The position numbers and the translations under genes are program-made. This document shows positions 1-8,218 of a stretch of 64,000 nucleotides of DNA, piece by piece. The stretch comes from Planctomycetota bacterium (GTDB lineage: Bacteria; Planctomycetota; UBA1135; GCA-002686595): contig CANKOY010000004.1 in assembly GCA_947484275.1 (NCBI GenBank), positions 1 to 64,000 of the forward strand. Reading direction: 5' to 3'. Each line of letters opens with the position of its first letter. The first letter of the stretch is position 1. The notes below the pieces were generated by a model. The model saw only the letters and a program-made list of their open reading frames with translations. It did no database searches and was not told the DNA's origin.

Positions 1-1
1 C

Positions 2-346
2 TCGATCCGCGCGCACTTCAAGGGCCGCCAGTACGCTAACGGCTCCTGGGGCGACGTGACGTTCACGGATTTTTCGCCGCGCGCCGCGCTGAACATCGGT
101 GACTTGACCGGCTACCCGGCCAACATGCTCGGCGGTTTGGCGGTGGCCTGTCGGCCGGGCAGCAGCTTGCGAACCGATGAGACGCGCGCGCTGTTCACCG
201 CGGTGTTGCGCTCCTCAGAGTCGTTCTATCGCCGGCCCTATGGGCTGTTGTTGCGCCGTGAGCAGGAGCCCGGCCGCAACATCGCCGGCGCGGATTTGCG
301 TCTGTTCGCCGCAGCAGTCGAGATGCTGAAGCACCTGCCGCGCTGA
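2..346 (+). CDS. 3' fragment of an unrecognised protein
   Basis: The reading frame is already open at the first base of the window, so this is the last roughly 114 residues of a longer protein whose start lies upstream. An internal GTG at 56 could be mistaken for a start, but the frame continues through it. The visible part has no signal peptide, membrane segment or motif that I can name. It contains a stretch around DLTGYPANMLGGLAVACRPG and ends in a charged, helix-like tail. It converges on the minus-strand FG-GAP gene that ends 15 bases further on. Function unknown. Confidence 0.6.
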   Translation, partial: SIRAHFKGRQYANGSWGDVTFTDFSPRAALNIGDLTGYPANMLGGLAVACRPGSSLRTDETRALFTAVLRSSESFYRRPYGLLLRREQEPGRNIAGADLRLFAAAVEMLKHLPR

Positions 347-361
347 AGCGCCGCCGACGGA

Positions 362-2623
362 TCAGGGCCGCGTGCCCGGGAGAACGCTCAGATCGTTGGA
401 GAACGCATTGGCGATGCACAGGTCGAGCACGCCGTCGCCAGTGACGTCCGAGTAGCACAGATCCAAGGGGCCGCGGCCCACACCCATGCTGTGGAAGGCC
501 CGCGCGCTGAATCGCGGTGCGCCCGGTTCCATGTTCGAGGTCCAAGCTTCGACCAACGTCGAGTTTTGTACGGCGACAAAGACCTCCGCCCGCCCGTCGC
601 CGTCGGCGTCGCCGGCCACGATTCCGCGCGGCAACAGCCGCGTTTGGATCGGTGCGCTGACGGTGAACTCGAGCGTGCTGTCGGGGGAGCGCAACAATCC
701 AAACCACATGCCCACGGACGAATCCGACGCGCGTGTCGCGAGCACGGCGAGATCGTCGACACCGTCTCCATTCAAGTCGCAGGCAGCCGCCTCCACGGGC
801 GCACCCACCAGCGCGGTGAATCCAAGTTCCGCGAGCTCGAGTTCACCCGAGGCCGTGCGCCGCGCGTCGAGCCAGGCGATGCCGACGCGCTCGCCCGGGG
901 CGCCGAGCACGCACGCCAGTTCGGTGCTCGAATCGCCATCGAGTTCAATCGTCGCCAGGGCGCGCGGCGTCGATGGCACCTCCAAGCGAAACGCGCGTTC
1001 GAGCGCCGCGAGCTCGCCGCGGGCCGCCGTGGACTCCATCAAGAGCACGACTCCGGCCCGCGGCGCGCAAACCGCGATCTCAAGGCGAGGGTCCTGGCCC
1101 TCGCTCCCGGCGTCGACATCCACCAGGGCCAGGTCGCTTACCCCCAGGTGAAGCTCCAGCGTCGCCGCGGGCGTCAGTCTGCCCTGGACGTCGCCGTGGA
1201 TCATGCGCAGATCGTTCCCGCGCGTGCCCGCGGTCAGGAGCAGAACATCGAGGCCCGGCTCGCCGTCGAACTCGGCAATTCTCGGCGCACGCGGCTCGGA
1301 CCCGCAGGCCACATCTGGCAGGGAGCGCAGTGCTCCATTCTCGAACACGACCGCTGAAATCGAATTCGCCTTGGCGTTCAAGGTCACCATGCGCAGGGCG
1401 GCGTTGTTTGGTTGTGTGCGCGAAACCGCGATCGCATGGGGAAAGCTTCCGACCTGCAACGTCATGCCGAGGCGCAAGCCGCCCGCGCCGTCGCCGCGGA
1501 ACAGACTGAGCCCCTCGGTGTCTCGATTCGCGACCGCGAAGTCCGCCAGGCCGTCTCCATCGGCATCGAGGATCGCCAGTCCCGTCGGTGTCTGACCCGC
1601 GTAGTACGAAGGCCTGCGCTCGGGCCCGCTGCGCGAAAGTCCGCTGAGGACCTGCAGCGACAAACTGAAATCGTTGAGCACCGCGAGGTCCGCGCGGCCG
1701 TCGAGATCGATGTCGCCCACGGCCAGGGCCGTGGGTATCGCGTCGGCGGTCCAGTTCGCCTTCTCCCAGGGTTCCAGTCGCACGCTGGGGCCGGGCTCCG
1801 CCACAGCGCGCAGAATCCACAACTCGCGATCTCCGCCGGCGACCACCAATTCGATTTCCCCGTCGCCGTCGATGTCCAACTCCGCCATGGCGCGCGGAAT
1901 TCCCCCTAGCTTGACGCGTCCGATCGGCGCGCCATCCGCAGTGGAGTAGGCATCGATGGCGGTGGAATCCTGAAACCCGACGAGTACCGCGGAGAGGCCC
2001 GCGCTCACCAGCGCGCAGCGCGGCAATTCCCCGCTGAGGGTCCATACTTCCGCCGTTTCCTCGCCGTCCCGCAGTACCTCCAGCCGGCGACCGTCGCAGG
2101 CGACCGCGATCAACGTGTCCGTGCCGATTTTTCCAGCGGCGAGGGCCCGCGGAGTTCTTTCGAACGCGAGCGTGCGGCCCGCTTGCGAAAAAACCTGCAG
2201 GTCCCGTGCTGCGCGCGAGACGCTGGCGATTCCCTGGGCCGGGGCCTCTGCGCCGAAAGAACCCGGGGGAAGGGCCACGGGCGCCAGGGGGAAATCGCCG
2301 CAGGGTTGACTCACGAATTCGTGGCTCAGTCCCTGTTCGGTGACGCGCCAGGTCAGCAGCGCGCCGGGGGTCACCAGCGTCGCAGCGAGATCGAGTCGGC
2401 CGTCGCCGTCGAAATCCCCGCTGCACAGACCCTCGGGCTTAGCGGGAAGCGCGCGCTCCAACCTGGCCTCGAACCCGGCGTCCTGGGCAGGGGCGCGAAG
2501 CGGCGCATTCTCCTGCGGCTCCTGTTGCGTTCCATGTGCCAGGACCGCCCACCCGAGGATGGAGGCGAGCCACGGCCCGCGCAGGGCGCACGGTTCGAAC
2601 GTCACGGGGCTGAGGAGACTCAC
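362..2623 (-). CDS. FG-GAP/VCBS repeat secreted protein
   Basis: A 753-residue protein with a short hydrophobic N-terminus (around SILGWAVLAHG), consistent with export. The body is a series of FG-GAP/VCBS-type blades with the calcium-binding signature D-x-D-G-D-G. Examples are DIDGDGEIELVVAGG, GDIDLDGRADLAVLNDF, DADGDGLADFAVANRD and DLNGDGVDDLAVLA. Such repeats form seven-bladed propellers in integrin-alpha-like extracellular proteins. The annotated start is GTG; another GTG at 2605 gives a shorter leader, and neither has a clear ribosome-binding site. It is divergent from the repeat protein starting at 2774, with 150 bases between. The partner or substrate cannot be inferred. Confidence 0.85.
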   Translation of the reverse strand: MSLLSPVTFEPCALRGPWLASILGWAVLAHGTQQEPQENAPLRAPAQDAGFEARLERALPAKPEGLCSGDFDGDGRLDLAATLVTPGALLTWRVTEQGLSHEFVSQPCGDFPLAPVALPPGSFGAEAPAQGIASVSRAARDLQVFSQAGRTLAFERTPRALAAGKIGTDTLIAVACDGRRLEVLRDGEETAEVWTLSGELPRCALVSAGLSAVLVGFQDSTAIDAYSTADGAPIGRVKLGGIPRAMAELDIDGDGEIELVVAGGDRELWILRAVAEPGPSVRLEPWEKANWTADAIPTALAVGDIDLDGRADLAVLNDFSLSLQVLSGLSRSGPERRPSYYAGQTPTGLAILDADGDGLADFAVANRDTEGLSLFRGDGAGGLRLGMTLQVGSFPHAIAVSRTQPNNAALRMVTLNAKANSISAVVFENGALRSLPDVACGSEPRAPRIAEFDGEPGLDVLLLTAGTRGNDLRMIHGDVQGRLTPAATLELHLGVSDLALVDVDAGSEGQDPRLEIAVCAPRAGVVLLMESTAARGELAALERAFRLEVPSTPRALATIELDGDSSTELACVLGAPGERVGIAWLDARRTASGELELAELGFTALVGAPVEAAACDLNGDGVDDLAVLATRASDSSVGMWFGLLRSPDSTLEFTVSAPIQTRLLPRGIVAGDADGDGRAEVFVAVQNSTLVEAWTSNMEPGAPRFSARAFHSMGVGRGPLDLCYSDVTGDGVLDLCIANAFSNDLSVLPGTRP

Positions 2624-2773
2624 GCGGCGGATCGTACGCGGCGTCGGGGGACAGTTCCCGCGTCTCCTCCCCGCCAGGCAGGAAGAAACGCTCGCGGCGC
2701 GCGTCTCAGCTTGGGGGCCTCCGCAGGCGCAAGCTATGCTCGCAGGTCAGCGCCGCAGGCACCGACCCCGTCC

Positions 2774-4516
2774 ATGGCTCGTTCTCAATCATTGTTGTTG
2801 GCAGGACTGGCAGCCTTGGCGCTGCTGGTGGTCGGCATCTCTCTGTTCCTCGGCAGCGTCCCGGCGCCCGAGCCCCACGCGCCTGAAATAGCCGCGCCCT
2901 TCGTCGATCCCACAGCCGCGGGGAACGCCATCACGAGGACCGAGGAGCTGATGCCTATCGCGCCGGCGGAAGACAATCACAAGCAGTCCCTCGCCGACCC
3001 GACCAAGTCGACCGTGGCCTGGCCGCTCAAGGTGCAGCTTCAGCTGATCGAGGCGGCGGGTCTGCCACACACTGCGGGTGTCGCCGCCATGGGATCGGGA
3101 GCCACGGCACATTTCAGCGGCTCGATCACCGGCGGACTCGGCGAGGGCCTGGTGGGCGCCGTCAAGTTCATCGCTGGCCCCAACGTAGGCCGGGAACTTC
3201 GGACCAATGCCGCGGGAAAGTTTGGCGCCACGGACCTGTATCCGGGGCTCTCGGTGGTCGAGCTCGGCGGGCTCGGCGGGTTCTACGTGCGCCGCGAAGT
3301 TCGCCTGCGCGGGGGCGCGGAGACCCCGTTGCACGTGGGCTTCGGCATGCCGGGCGCGGCCTCGGGGCGCGTGCTTGACCGCGCAGGCGAGCCCATTCCT
3401 GGCGCCACGGTGGAGCTTGATGGCCAGATGCAATTCACCGACCTCGAGGGAGCATTTCTCCTGCCGAGCGTGCCGTCGGGACTTGACCTGGAGTGCATCG
3501 TCTCAAAACCGGGCTACGCGTCGCACTTCGAGCTGGTGACGATCGCAGCGAGGCAAACTAACGATCGCTTGATGTTCACATTGGGCCCCGGAGGCGATCT
3601 CGACATCGAGATCCCCGAACGCATTGGTGGACCGGAGCCGGCGCAGGTGATCTTCATGAACGCAAGTTCAGGGTCCCAGCGGCGCTATCCGTGGCGACTC
3701 ATGAGTCCGCTCAGTGTTGCGACTGGATCGAGCGTGCGGGTCGAGGGTTTGCCCACGGATTTGAGGATCAGGGTCTACGTCTTCCACAGCGGCGCCTACG
3801 CCAAACCCACTTACGCGGAAGTCACGCTGCAGGAGGGCGTGCCGCAGGCGGCCATCATTCATTTGGAGCCCGCACCACTGCTTGTCGGCACGGTCAGAAC
3901 CCGCGACGGTTTGGTATCTCAAGGGGCGAAAGTGCGCCTCGAGGCGCCCGACCGCGTTGGTTCAACGGTGGCGTACTTCGGCGAGACTTCGATGTTCCTC
4001 GAGTCGGAAGTTCTGCCCACGTTCCCCATGGGTCTGCAGGAAACCGTCAGCGACCACAACGGTCGGTTCGGGTTCACGTCTTTCCCCAAGCAGGCGCCCA
4101 GGCGCTATCTCGTGGCCACGTCCGCGGATGGAACGATGACGGGCACGCGGATCGTCGGGCCCGAGGATACGAGCGTCGATGTCACCATCGCACCGTCGGG
4201 TGGTGGTGTGTCTCAGCTGCGCCTGGATTTGCCCGGTCGGCACCAGGCGATCGAGGTCGATTGCGCGGTGCAGGGCGCGCCGCGCGACCGATATCTGCTG
4301 CCGGCCAACGAGGAGTATGTGATCGACGGCCTGGCGCCCGGAATGTGGCGTATGACCGCCACTTGGCACGGCCAGGAAGTTCAGACGAGCGCCCAGGGCG
4401 CCGGGGTCCGCGGCTTCAAAATCGAGCGCGAGACGACGCAGACAATCCGTTTGCCCCAGGGCGCGATCGACGGGCAGGACGCGGACACTTTGCTCCGCGC
4501 CGGTCGCAAGCCGTGA
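2774..4516 (+). CDS. Membrane-anchored carboxypeptidase-regulatory-like repeat protein
   Basis: A 580-residue protein starting MARSQSLL, followed by one strong hydrophobic segment (about residues 5-25). That suggests an N-terminal anchor or signal peptide. The exported part holds beta-sandwich repeats of the carboxypeptidase-regulatory/TonB-plug type. One reads SGRVLDRAGEPIPGATVEL and is followed by a phenylalanine-rich strand (FTDLEGAFLLPSVPSG). The open frame extends far upstream to 2183, antisense to the previous gene; the ATG at 2774 is chosen because the hydrophobic leader begins there. Two similar proteins occur at 8219 and 40103. Likely a cell-surface structural or binding protein; no catalytic motif is seen. 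Confidence 0.8.
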   Translation: MARSQSLLLAGLAALALLVVGISLFLGSVPAPEPHAPEIAAPFVDPTAAGNAITRTEELMPIAPAEDNHKQSLADPTKSTVAWPLKVQLQLIEAAGLPHTAGVAAMGSGATAHFSGSITGGLGEGLVGAVKFIAGPNVGRELRTNAAGKFGATDLYPGLSVVELGGLGGFYVRREVRLRGGAETPLHVGFGMPGAASGRVLDRAGEPIPGATVELDGQMQFTDLEGAFLLPSVPSGLDLECIVSKPGYASHFELVTIAARQTNDRLMFTLGPGGDLDIEIPERIGGPEPAQVIFMNASSGSQRRYPWRLMSPLSVATGSSVRVEGLPTDLRIRVYVFHSGAYAKPTYAEVTLQEGVPQAAIIHLEPAPLLVGTVRTRDGLVSQGAKVRLEAPDRVGSTVAYFGETSMFLESEVLPTFPMGLQETVSDHNGRFGFTSFPKQAPRRYLVATSADGTMTGTRIVGPEDTSVDVTIAPSGGGVSQLRLDLPGRHQAIEVDCAVQGAPRDRYLLPANEEYVIDGLAPGMWRMTATWHGQEVQTSAQGAGVRGFKIERETTQTIRLPQGAIDGQDADTLLRAGRKP

Positions 4517-4537
4517 GGCCCGCGGCATTGCGCGCAG

Positions 4538-4543
4538 TAGAAT
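4538..4543 (+). promoter_or_regulatory. Possible -10 element of hutH (leaderless)
   Basis: TAGAAT, a good sigma70-type -10 hexamer in GC-rich sequence, ends 7 bases before the GTG start of hutH. A transcript from it would begin at or within a base of the start codon. No convincing -35 box is visible. The same 8-mer TAGAATTC occurs upstream of hutU at 11270. Confidence 0.35.
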
Positions 4544-4550
4544 TCCGCCC

Positions 4551-6086
4551 GTGAAGTCACTGCAACTGGACGGCCGGAGTCTCCGGCTCGAGGACCTGGC
4601 ACCGATATTTCGCGGGGAACCGCTCGGCCTTTCGATTGCGCCGAGCGCGCGCAAGGCGCTTCAAGGCGCGCGCGATCTGGTGAACAAGCACGTGGAGGCC
4701 GGCGATGTGGTCTACGGCCTGACCACTGGTTTTGGAAAGCTGAAGAGCATCGCCATTGGGCGCGCGGACTTGGCGCAGTTGCAGGAGAACCTGGTCCTGT
4801 CCCACTGCTGCGGCGTTGGGGCGCCGATGCCGATCGCCGAGGTGCGCGCGGCCCAGGTGCTGCGGCTCAACGGAGTCGTCCGGGGTCATTCTGGCGTGCG
4901 CCCCGAGGTGTGCGATTTCCTAGTGCGCCTGTTCGAAAAGCAATTCGTTCCCTGCGTGCCCCAGCAGGGTTCCGTCGGTGCCTCCGGCGACCTCGCGCCC
5001 CTGGCGCACATGTGCGCGGCGAGCATGGGCCACGGTGAAGTGTTCGTCCATGGCGTGCGCATGTCCGCGGCGGATGGACTGGCGAAGGTCGGCGAGCGCG
5101 CGCTCACCCTCGAGGCCAAGGAAGGCCTGGCGCTGATCAACGGCACGGAGATCATGAAGGCCATCGCTGTCGGCGTGCTGCTGCGCGCAGAAAATCTGTC
5201 GCGCGCCGCGGACGCAATCGCGTCGCTGTCGCTTGAGGCGCTGCAGGGATCCGCTGTGCCGTTCGATGCGCGATTCGCAGAATTGAAGGGCCATCCAGGC
5301 CATGCGCGCACGTCGGAGAACATGCGCCGATGCCTCGCGGACTCCGAGGTGATGAAGAGTCACGCCAACTGCGGCCGTGTGCAGGATCCGTACTCTCTGC
5401 GATGCATTCCGCAGGTGCACGGCGCGTTCAAGACCGCGCTCGAGCATGTGCGCGAAATCATGTCCCACGAGGTGAATGCGGTCACCGACAATCCGATCCT
5501 GTTCCCCGACACCGGCGAAGTGCTGAGCGCCGGTCAGTTCCACGGCCAGCCGATCTCGGTTGCCATGGACTACCTCGCGTTGTCGCTGTGTTCTCTCACG
5601 AACATCTCCGAGCGCCGCATCGAGCAACTTGTGAATCCCGATCTCTCGCGCTTGCCCGCGTTCCTCGCGCCGAAGCCTGGCCTGCACTCAGGCATGATGA
5701 TCGCGCAGGTCACCGCAGCGGCGCTGGCCAGCGAAAACAAGTCCCTGGCCCATCCGGCTTCGGTTGACTCGATCCCCACCAGCGCCAATCAGGAGGACCA
5801 CGTCTCCATGGGCGTGACCGCTGCCCGCAAGGCGCGCACGATCGTCGACAATCTCGAGTACGTGCTCGCGATCGAGGCCCTCTGCGCCGCCCAGGGCCGC
5901 GAATTCCACCGGGAGTTGCGCGCTGGACGCGGGGCACAGGCGGCCTTCGAGTTCTTGCGCCAACACATCCCGGCACACGATGGGGATCGCTACCTGCACA
6001 GCGACATCGAGCGCGCGCGCGCGCTCGTGGCCTCGGGTCAAATGTGCGCGGCAGTGGCCGGCGCCATAGGCGAACTGGCCTCCTGA
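4551..6086 (+). CDS. hutH: Histidine ammonia-lyase
   Basis: This cytoplasmic enzyme removes ammonia from L-histidine to give urocanate, the first step of histidine degradation. At 511 residues it has the usual family length. The Ala-Ser-Gly triplet that cyclises into the MIO electrophile lies at residues 144-146 within SVGASGDLAPLAHM. Other family hallmarks are YGLTTGFGKL near residue 55 and a DNPILFPD segment in the middle. The start is GTG, with no Shine-Dalgarno sequence and a -10-like hexamer just upstream. The next pathway gene, hutU, lies about 5.2 kb downstream on the same strand; hutI and hutG/hutF are not in the window. Confidence 0.96.
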   Translation: MKSLQLDGRSLRLEDLAPIFRGEPLGLSIAPSARKALQGARDLVNKHVEAGDVVYGLTTGFGKLKSIAIGRADLAQLQENLVLSHCCGVGAPMPIAEVRAAQVLRLNGVVRGHSGVRPEVCDFLVRLFEKQFVPCVPQQGSVGASGDLAPLAHMCAASMGHGEVFVHGVRMSAADGLAKVGERALTLEAKEGLALINGTEIMKAIAVGVLLRAENLSRAADAIASLSLEALQGSAVPFDARFAELKGHPGHARTSENMRRCLADSEVMKSHANCGRVQDPYSLRCIPQVHGAFKTALEHVREIMSHEVNAVTDNPILFPDTGEVLSAGQFHGQPISVAMDYLALSLCSLTNISERRIEQLVNPDLSRLPAFLAPKPGLHSGMMIAQVTAAALASENKSLAHPASVDSIPTSANQEDHVSMGVTAARKARTIVDNLEYVLAIEALCAAQGREFHRELRAGRGAQAAFEFLRQHIPAHDGDRYLHSDIERARALVASGQMCAAVAGAIGELAS

Positions 6087-6189
6087 GGCGCGGACGTTGG
6101 AGCGCGCCTGGAATAGTCAGCCTCCGTTCGAGTAATCCCGACCCGGCTTTGCGCACCCCCGCGCGCGTCCGGCTCGCTCCCACCGATCC

Positions 6190-6870
6190 ATGTTCAACGT
6201 CGCTCAATTGCTCACCTCGGTCGCGGCCGATGCGATGAGCCTGCGTCGCAAGCCGCACACCCGGGCCCTTAGTTTTCTAGGTGGCGGCCGTCGATCGATG
6301 TTCGGCGCCTCGAGCCTGATCGGCCTCGCCGGCCTGGCCGTGGGTGCCTACCAGATCTTCAAGGACAAGTCGTCCTCACCGCCTGCCAGACAGGTGCAGC
6401 CTGGCACGACCGTGGTCGGCGCATCAGGGCAGTCGCTCGGCGAATTCGGCGCGCTACCTTTGCCCACCGGCGTACCGCTACCCGAGACGCAGACCGCTGC
6501 GGGCGAGATCAGCGACATTCCGCTGCGAGCAGTGCGCCTCATGATGGCCGCGGCGCGCTGTGATGGGCAGCTGGGTGAGGAGGAATTGCATCGCCTGATG
6601 TCCCACGCCCGCGACGCGGGGCTCGAGCAGCAACTGCGCGCGGAGTGGCAATCGCCGCGGCCCCTGGCTGAAATCTGCGAGGGGATTCGAGATCAGAAGC
6701 AGCAGCGCGAGCTGTACGTGCTGGCTTTCACCGTGCTGCGCGCCGATGACGAGGTCAGCGGGGCGGAGCGCACTTTCCTGGCGCAATTGGCCTCGAAACT
6801 CGCGCTCTCCCCGGAACTCGCGGCCAACATCGAGCGCGACACCGCGCGAGCTATCGATCAACTCGGCTGA
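6190..6870 (+). CDS. TerB-like DUF533 (YebE-family) protein
   Basis: A 226-residue protein with a small glycine-rich hydrophobic stretch ([19 protein letters not shown], about residues 39-57) and a proline-rich linker. The helical C-terminal half (about residues 105-226) resembles the tellurite-resistance TerB/DUF533 fold, with acidic helices such as [17 protein letters not shown] and [22 protein letters not shown]533 proteins such as YebE are inner-membrane-associated and of unknown function. The ATG start has no obvious ribosome-binding site. It lies between hutH and a GYF-AIM24 gene, all on the plus strand; a link to histidine use is not evident. Confidence 0.8.
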   Translation: MFNVAQLLTSVAADAMSLRRKPHTRALSFLGGGRRSMFGASSLIGLAGLAVGAYQIFKDKSSSPPARQVQPGTTVVGASGQSLGEFGALPLPTGVPLPETQTAAGEISDIPLRAVRLMMAAARCDGQLGEEELHRLMSHARDAGLEQQLRAEWQSPRPLAEICEGIRDQKQQRELYVLAFTVLRADDEVSGAERTFLAQLASKLALSPELAANIERDTARAIDQLG

Positions 6871-6900
6871 ACCCGCGGACCATGGTCCGTCCTGAACCCC

Positions 6901-6906
6901 AAGGAG
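6901..6906 (+). promoter_or_regulatory. Ribosome-binding site deciding a start
   Basis: AAGGAG lies 11 bases before the ATG at 6918. It favours this start over the in-frame ATG at 6882, which would add 12 residues that do not resemble the GYF domain. Confidence 0.5.
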
Positions 6907-6917
6907 TGCAAGTTTCC

Positions 6918-7940
6918 ATGCCCGACGAAACGCAGTGGTACATGGCGATCGGTGGCCACCAAGTTGGACCCGTTTCCGCCTCCGAAATCGTCTCCAACGT
7001 CAAGAACGGCAGCATCGACGCAGAAACGCTGCTCTTCAGCGCCGGCATGGCGAACTGGACCGCACTGTCGAAGGTGCCCCAATTCGCGCAGTACCTGCGC
7101 GGAGCTACGGCGACGTCCGCGGCTCCCCCGCGACCTGACCTGCCGAACCGGCGCGCCAACGAAATCGACTTCGAACTTCACGGGGCCGAGATGCAGTTCG
7201 TTGAAGTGACCCTCGATCCCGGCGAAAGCGCCGTGGCGGAAGCGGGCACGATGATGTACATGACCCATGGCATCGAGATGGAGACCGTCTTCGGTGACGG
7301 CAGCGCCAAACAGACTGGATTCATGGGCGCCGTTCTCGGCGCCGGAAAGCGCCTGCTCACGGGCGAGAGTCTGTTCATGACTGTGTACTCGAACTCGGCC
7401 CAGACAAAGGCGCGCGTGGCCTTCGCCGCGCCCTTCGCAGGCCACATCCTGCCGATGGACCTGCGGCTCCTCGGTGGCACGCTCATCTGCCAGAAGGACT
7501 CATTCCTGTGCGCCGCGCGCGGCGTGTCGCTGTCGATCGCTTTCCAAAAGCGTTTGGGCGTCGGCCTGTTCGGGGGCGAGGGCTTCATCATGCAGCGACT
7601 GGAGGGCGACGGCCTCTGCTTCGTTCACGCAGGCGGAACGGTTATGGCGCTCGAGTTGGCGGCTGGCGAGACATTGCGCGTCGACACCGGCTGCCTCGTG
7701 GCCCTGCAGCCCTCCGTGGACTACGACATCCAGTACGTGGGCAAGATCAAGACCGCGCTGTTTGGCGGCGAGGGCATCTTCTTCGCCAAGCTGACTGGTC
7801 CCGGAAAGGTCTGGCTGCAGTCCCTGCCGCTCTCGCGCCTGGCGGACCGCATCTACAAGGCGGCGCCCCAGACTGGCAGCCGCAAGGGCGAGGGGTCCAT
7901 TCTTGGCGGCCTCGGGAACATCTTCGAGAGCAACAGCTAG
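6918..7940 (+). CDS. GYF_2 domain plus AIM24/TIGR00266 family protein
   Basis: A 340-residue protein with two parts. Residues 1-60 form a GYF_2-type domain: [18 protein letters not shown], then a conserved W in GMANWTALS. Such domains are common in planctomycetes and thought to bind peptides. From about residue 80 to the end is an AIM24/TIGR00266 beta-rich domain, recognisable from [17 protein letters not shown], a glycine-rich [15 protein letters not shown] segment and a second [13 protein letters not shown] repeat. No signal peptide or membrane segment is seen. The function of AIM24-like proteins in bacteria is not established; the fusion suggests a scaffold or sorting role, which is inference. 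Confidence 0.88.
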   Translation: MPDETQWYMAIGGHQVGPVSASEIVSNVKNGSIDAETLLFSAGMANWTALSKVPQFAQYLRGATATSAAPPRPDLPNRRANEIDFELHGAEMQFVEVTLDPGESAVAEAGTMMYMTHGIEMETVFGDGSAKQTGFMGAVLGAGKRLLTGESLFMTVYSNSAQTKARVAFAAPFAGHILPMDLRLLGGTLICQKDSFLCAARGVSLSIAFQKRLGVGLFGGEGFIMQRLEGDGLCFVHAGGTVMALELAAGETLRVDTGCLVALQPSVDYDIQYVGKIKTALFGGEGIFFAKLTGPGKVWLQSLPLSRLADRIYKAAPQTGSRKGEGSILGGLGNIFESNS

Positions 7941-8032
7941 ACGCGCGGGTGCGGGGCTAGTGTCCCGGACGGGGAGTACGTCGACAGAATCGTCGCACGG
8001 GCGCTTTCCTGGCTTCGAGTGCACTCCACCGT

Positions 8033-8071
8033 GGGTGCGATGAACATGCACCCGCTCCTCGATGCGGGTGC
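8033..8071 (+). promoter_or_regulatory. Two mutually exclusive hairpins between genes
   Basis: GGGTGC (8033-8038) can pair with GCACCC (8048-8053). The same GCACCCGC (8048-8055) can instead pair with GCGGGTGC (8064-8071) in an 8-bp stem with an 8-base loop. This lies 93 bases after the AIM24 stop and about 150 bases before the next start. It may be a 3'-end structure or a leader switch; no T-tract follows. Confidence 0.3.
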
Positions 8072-8218
8072 TGCCTTGCCAGGAGGTGGCGTTCGGGCCG
8101 ACCTTGTCGACGGACCTCCGGATCGGGGCAATAGGCGGGAATTCAGGACCGGGTTGAGCGTCCGCTTGCGCGGGAACTGCTGACCCTGGCACGCTGAGGG
8201 GGAAGAGTGGCCAACCCC

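Noticed and set aside
2183-2773. N-terminal extension of the repeat protein at 2774
   Set aside because: The extra 197 codons are antisense to the FG-GAP gene; the natural signal/anchor sequence begins at 2774.
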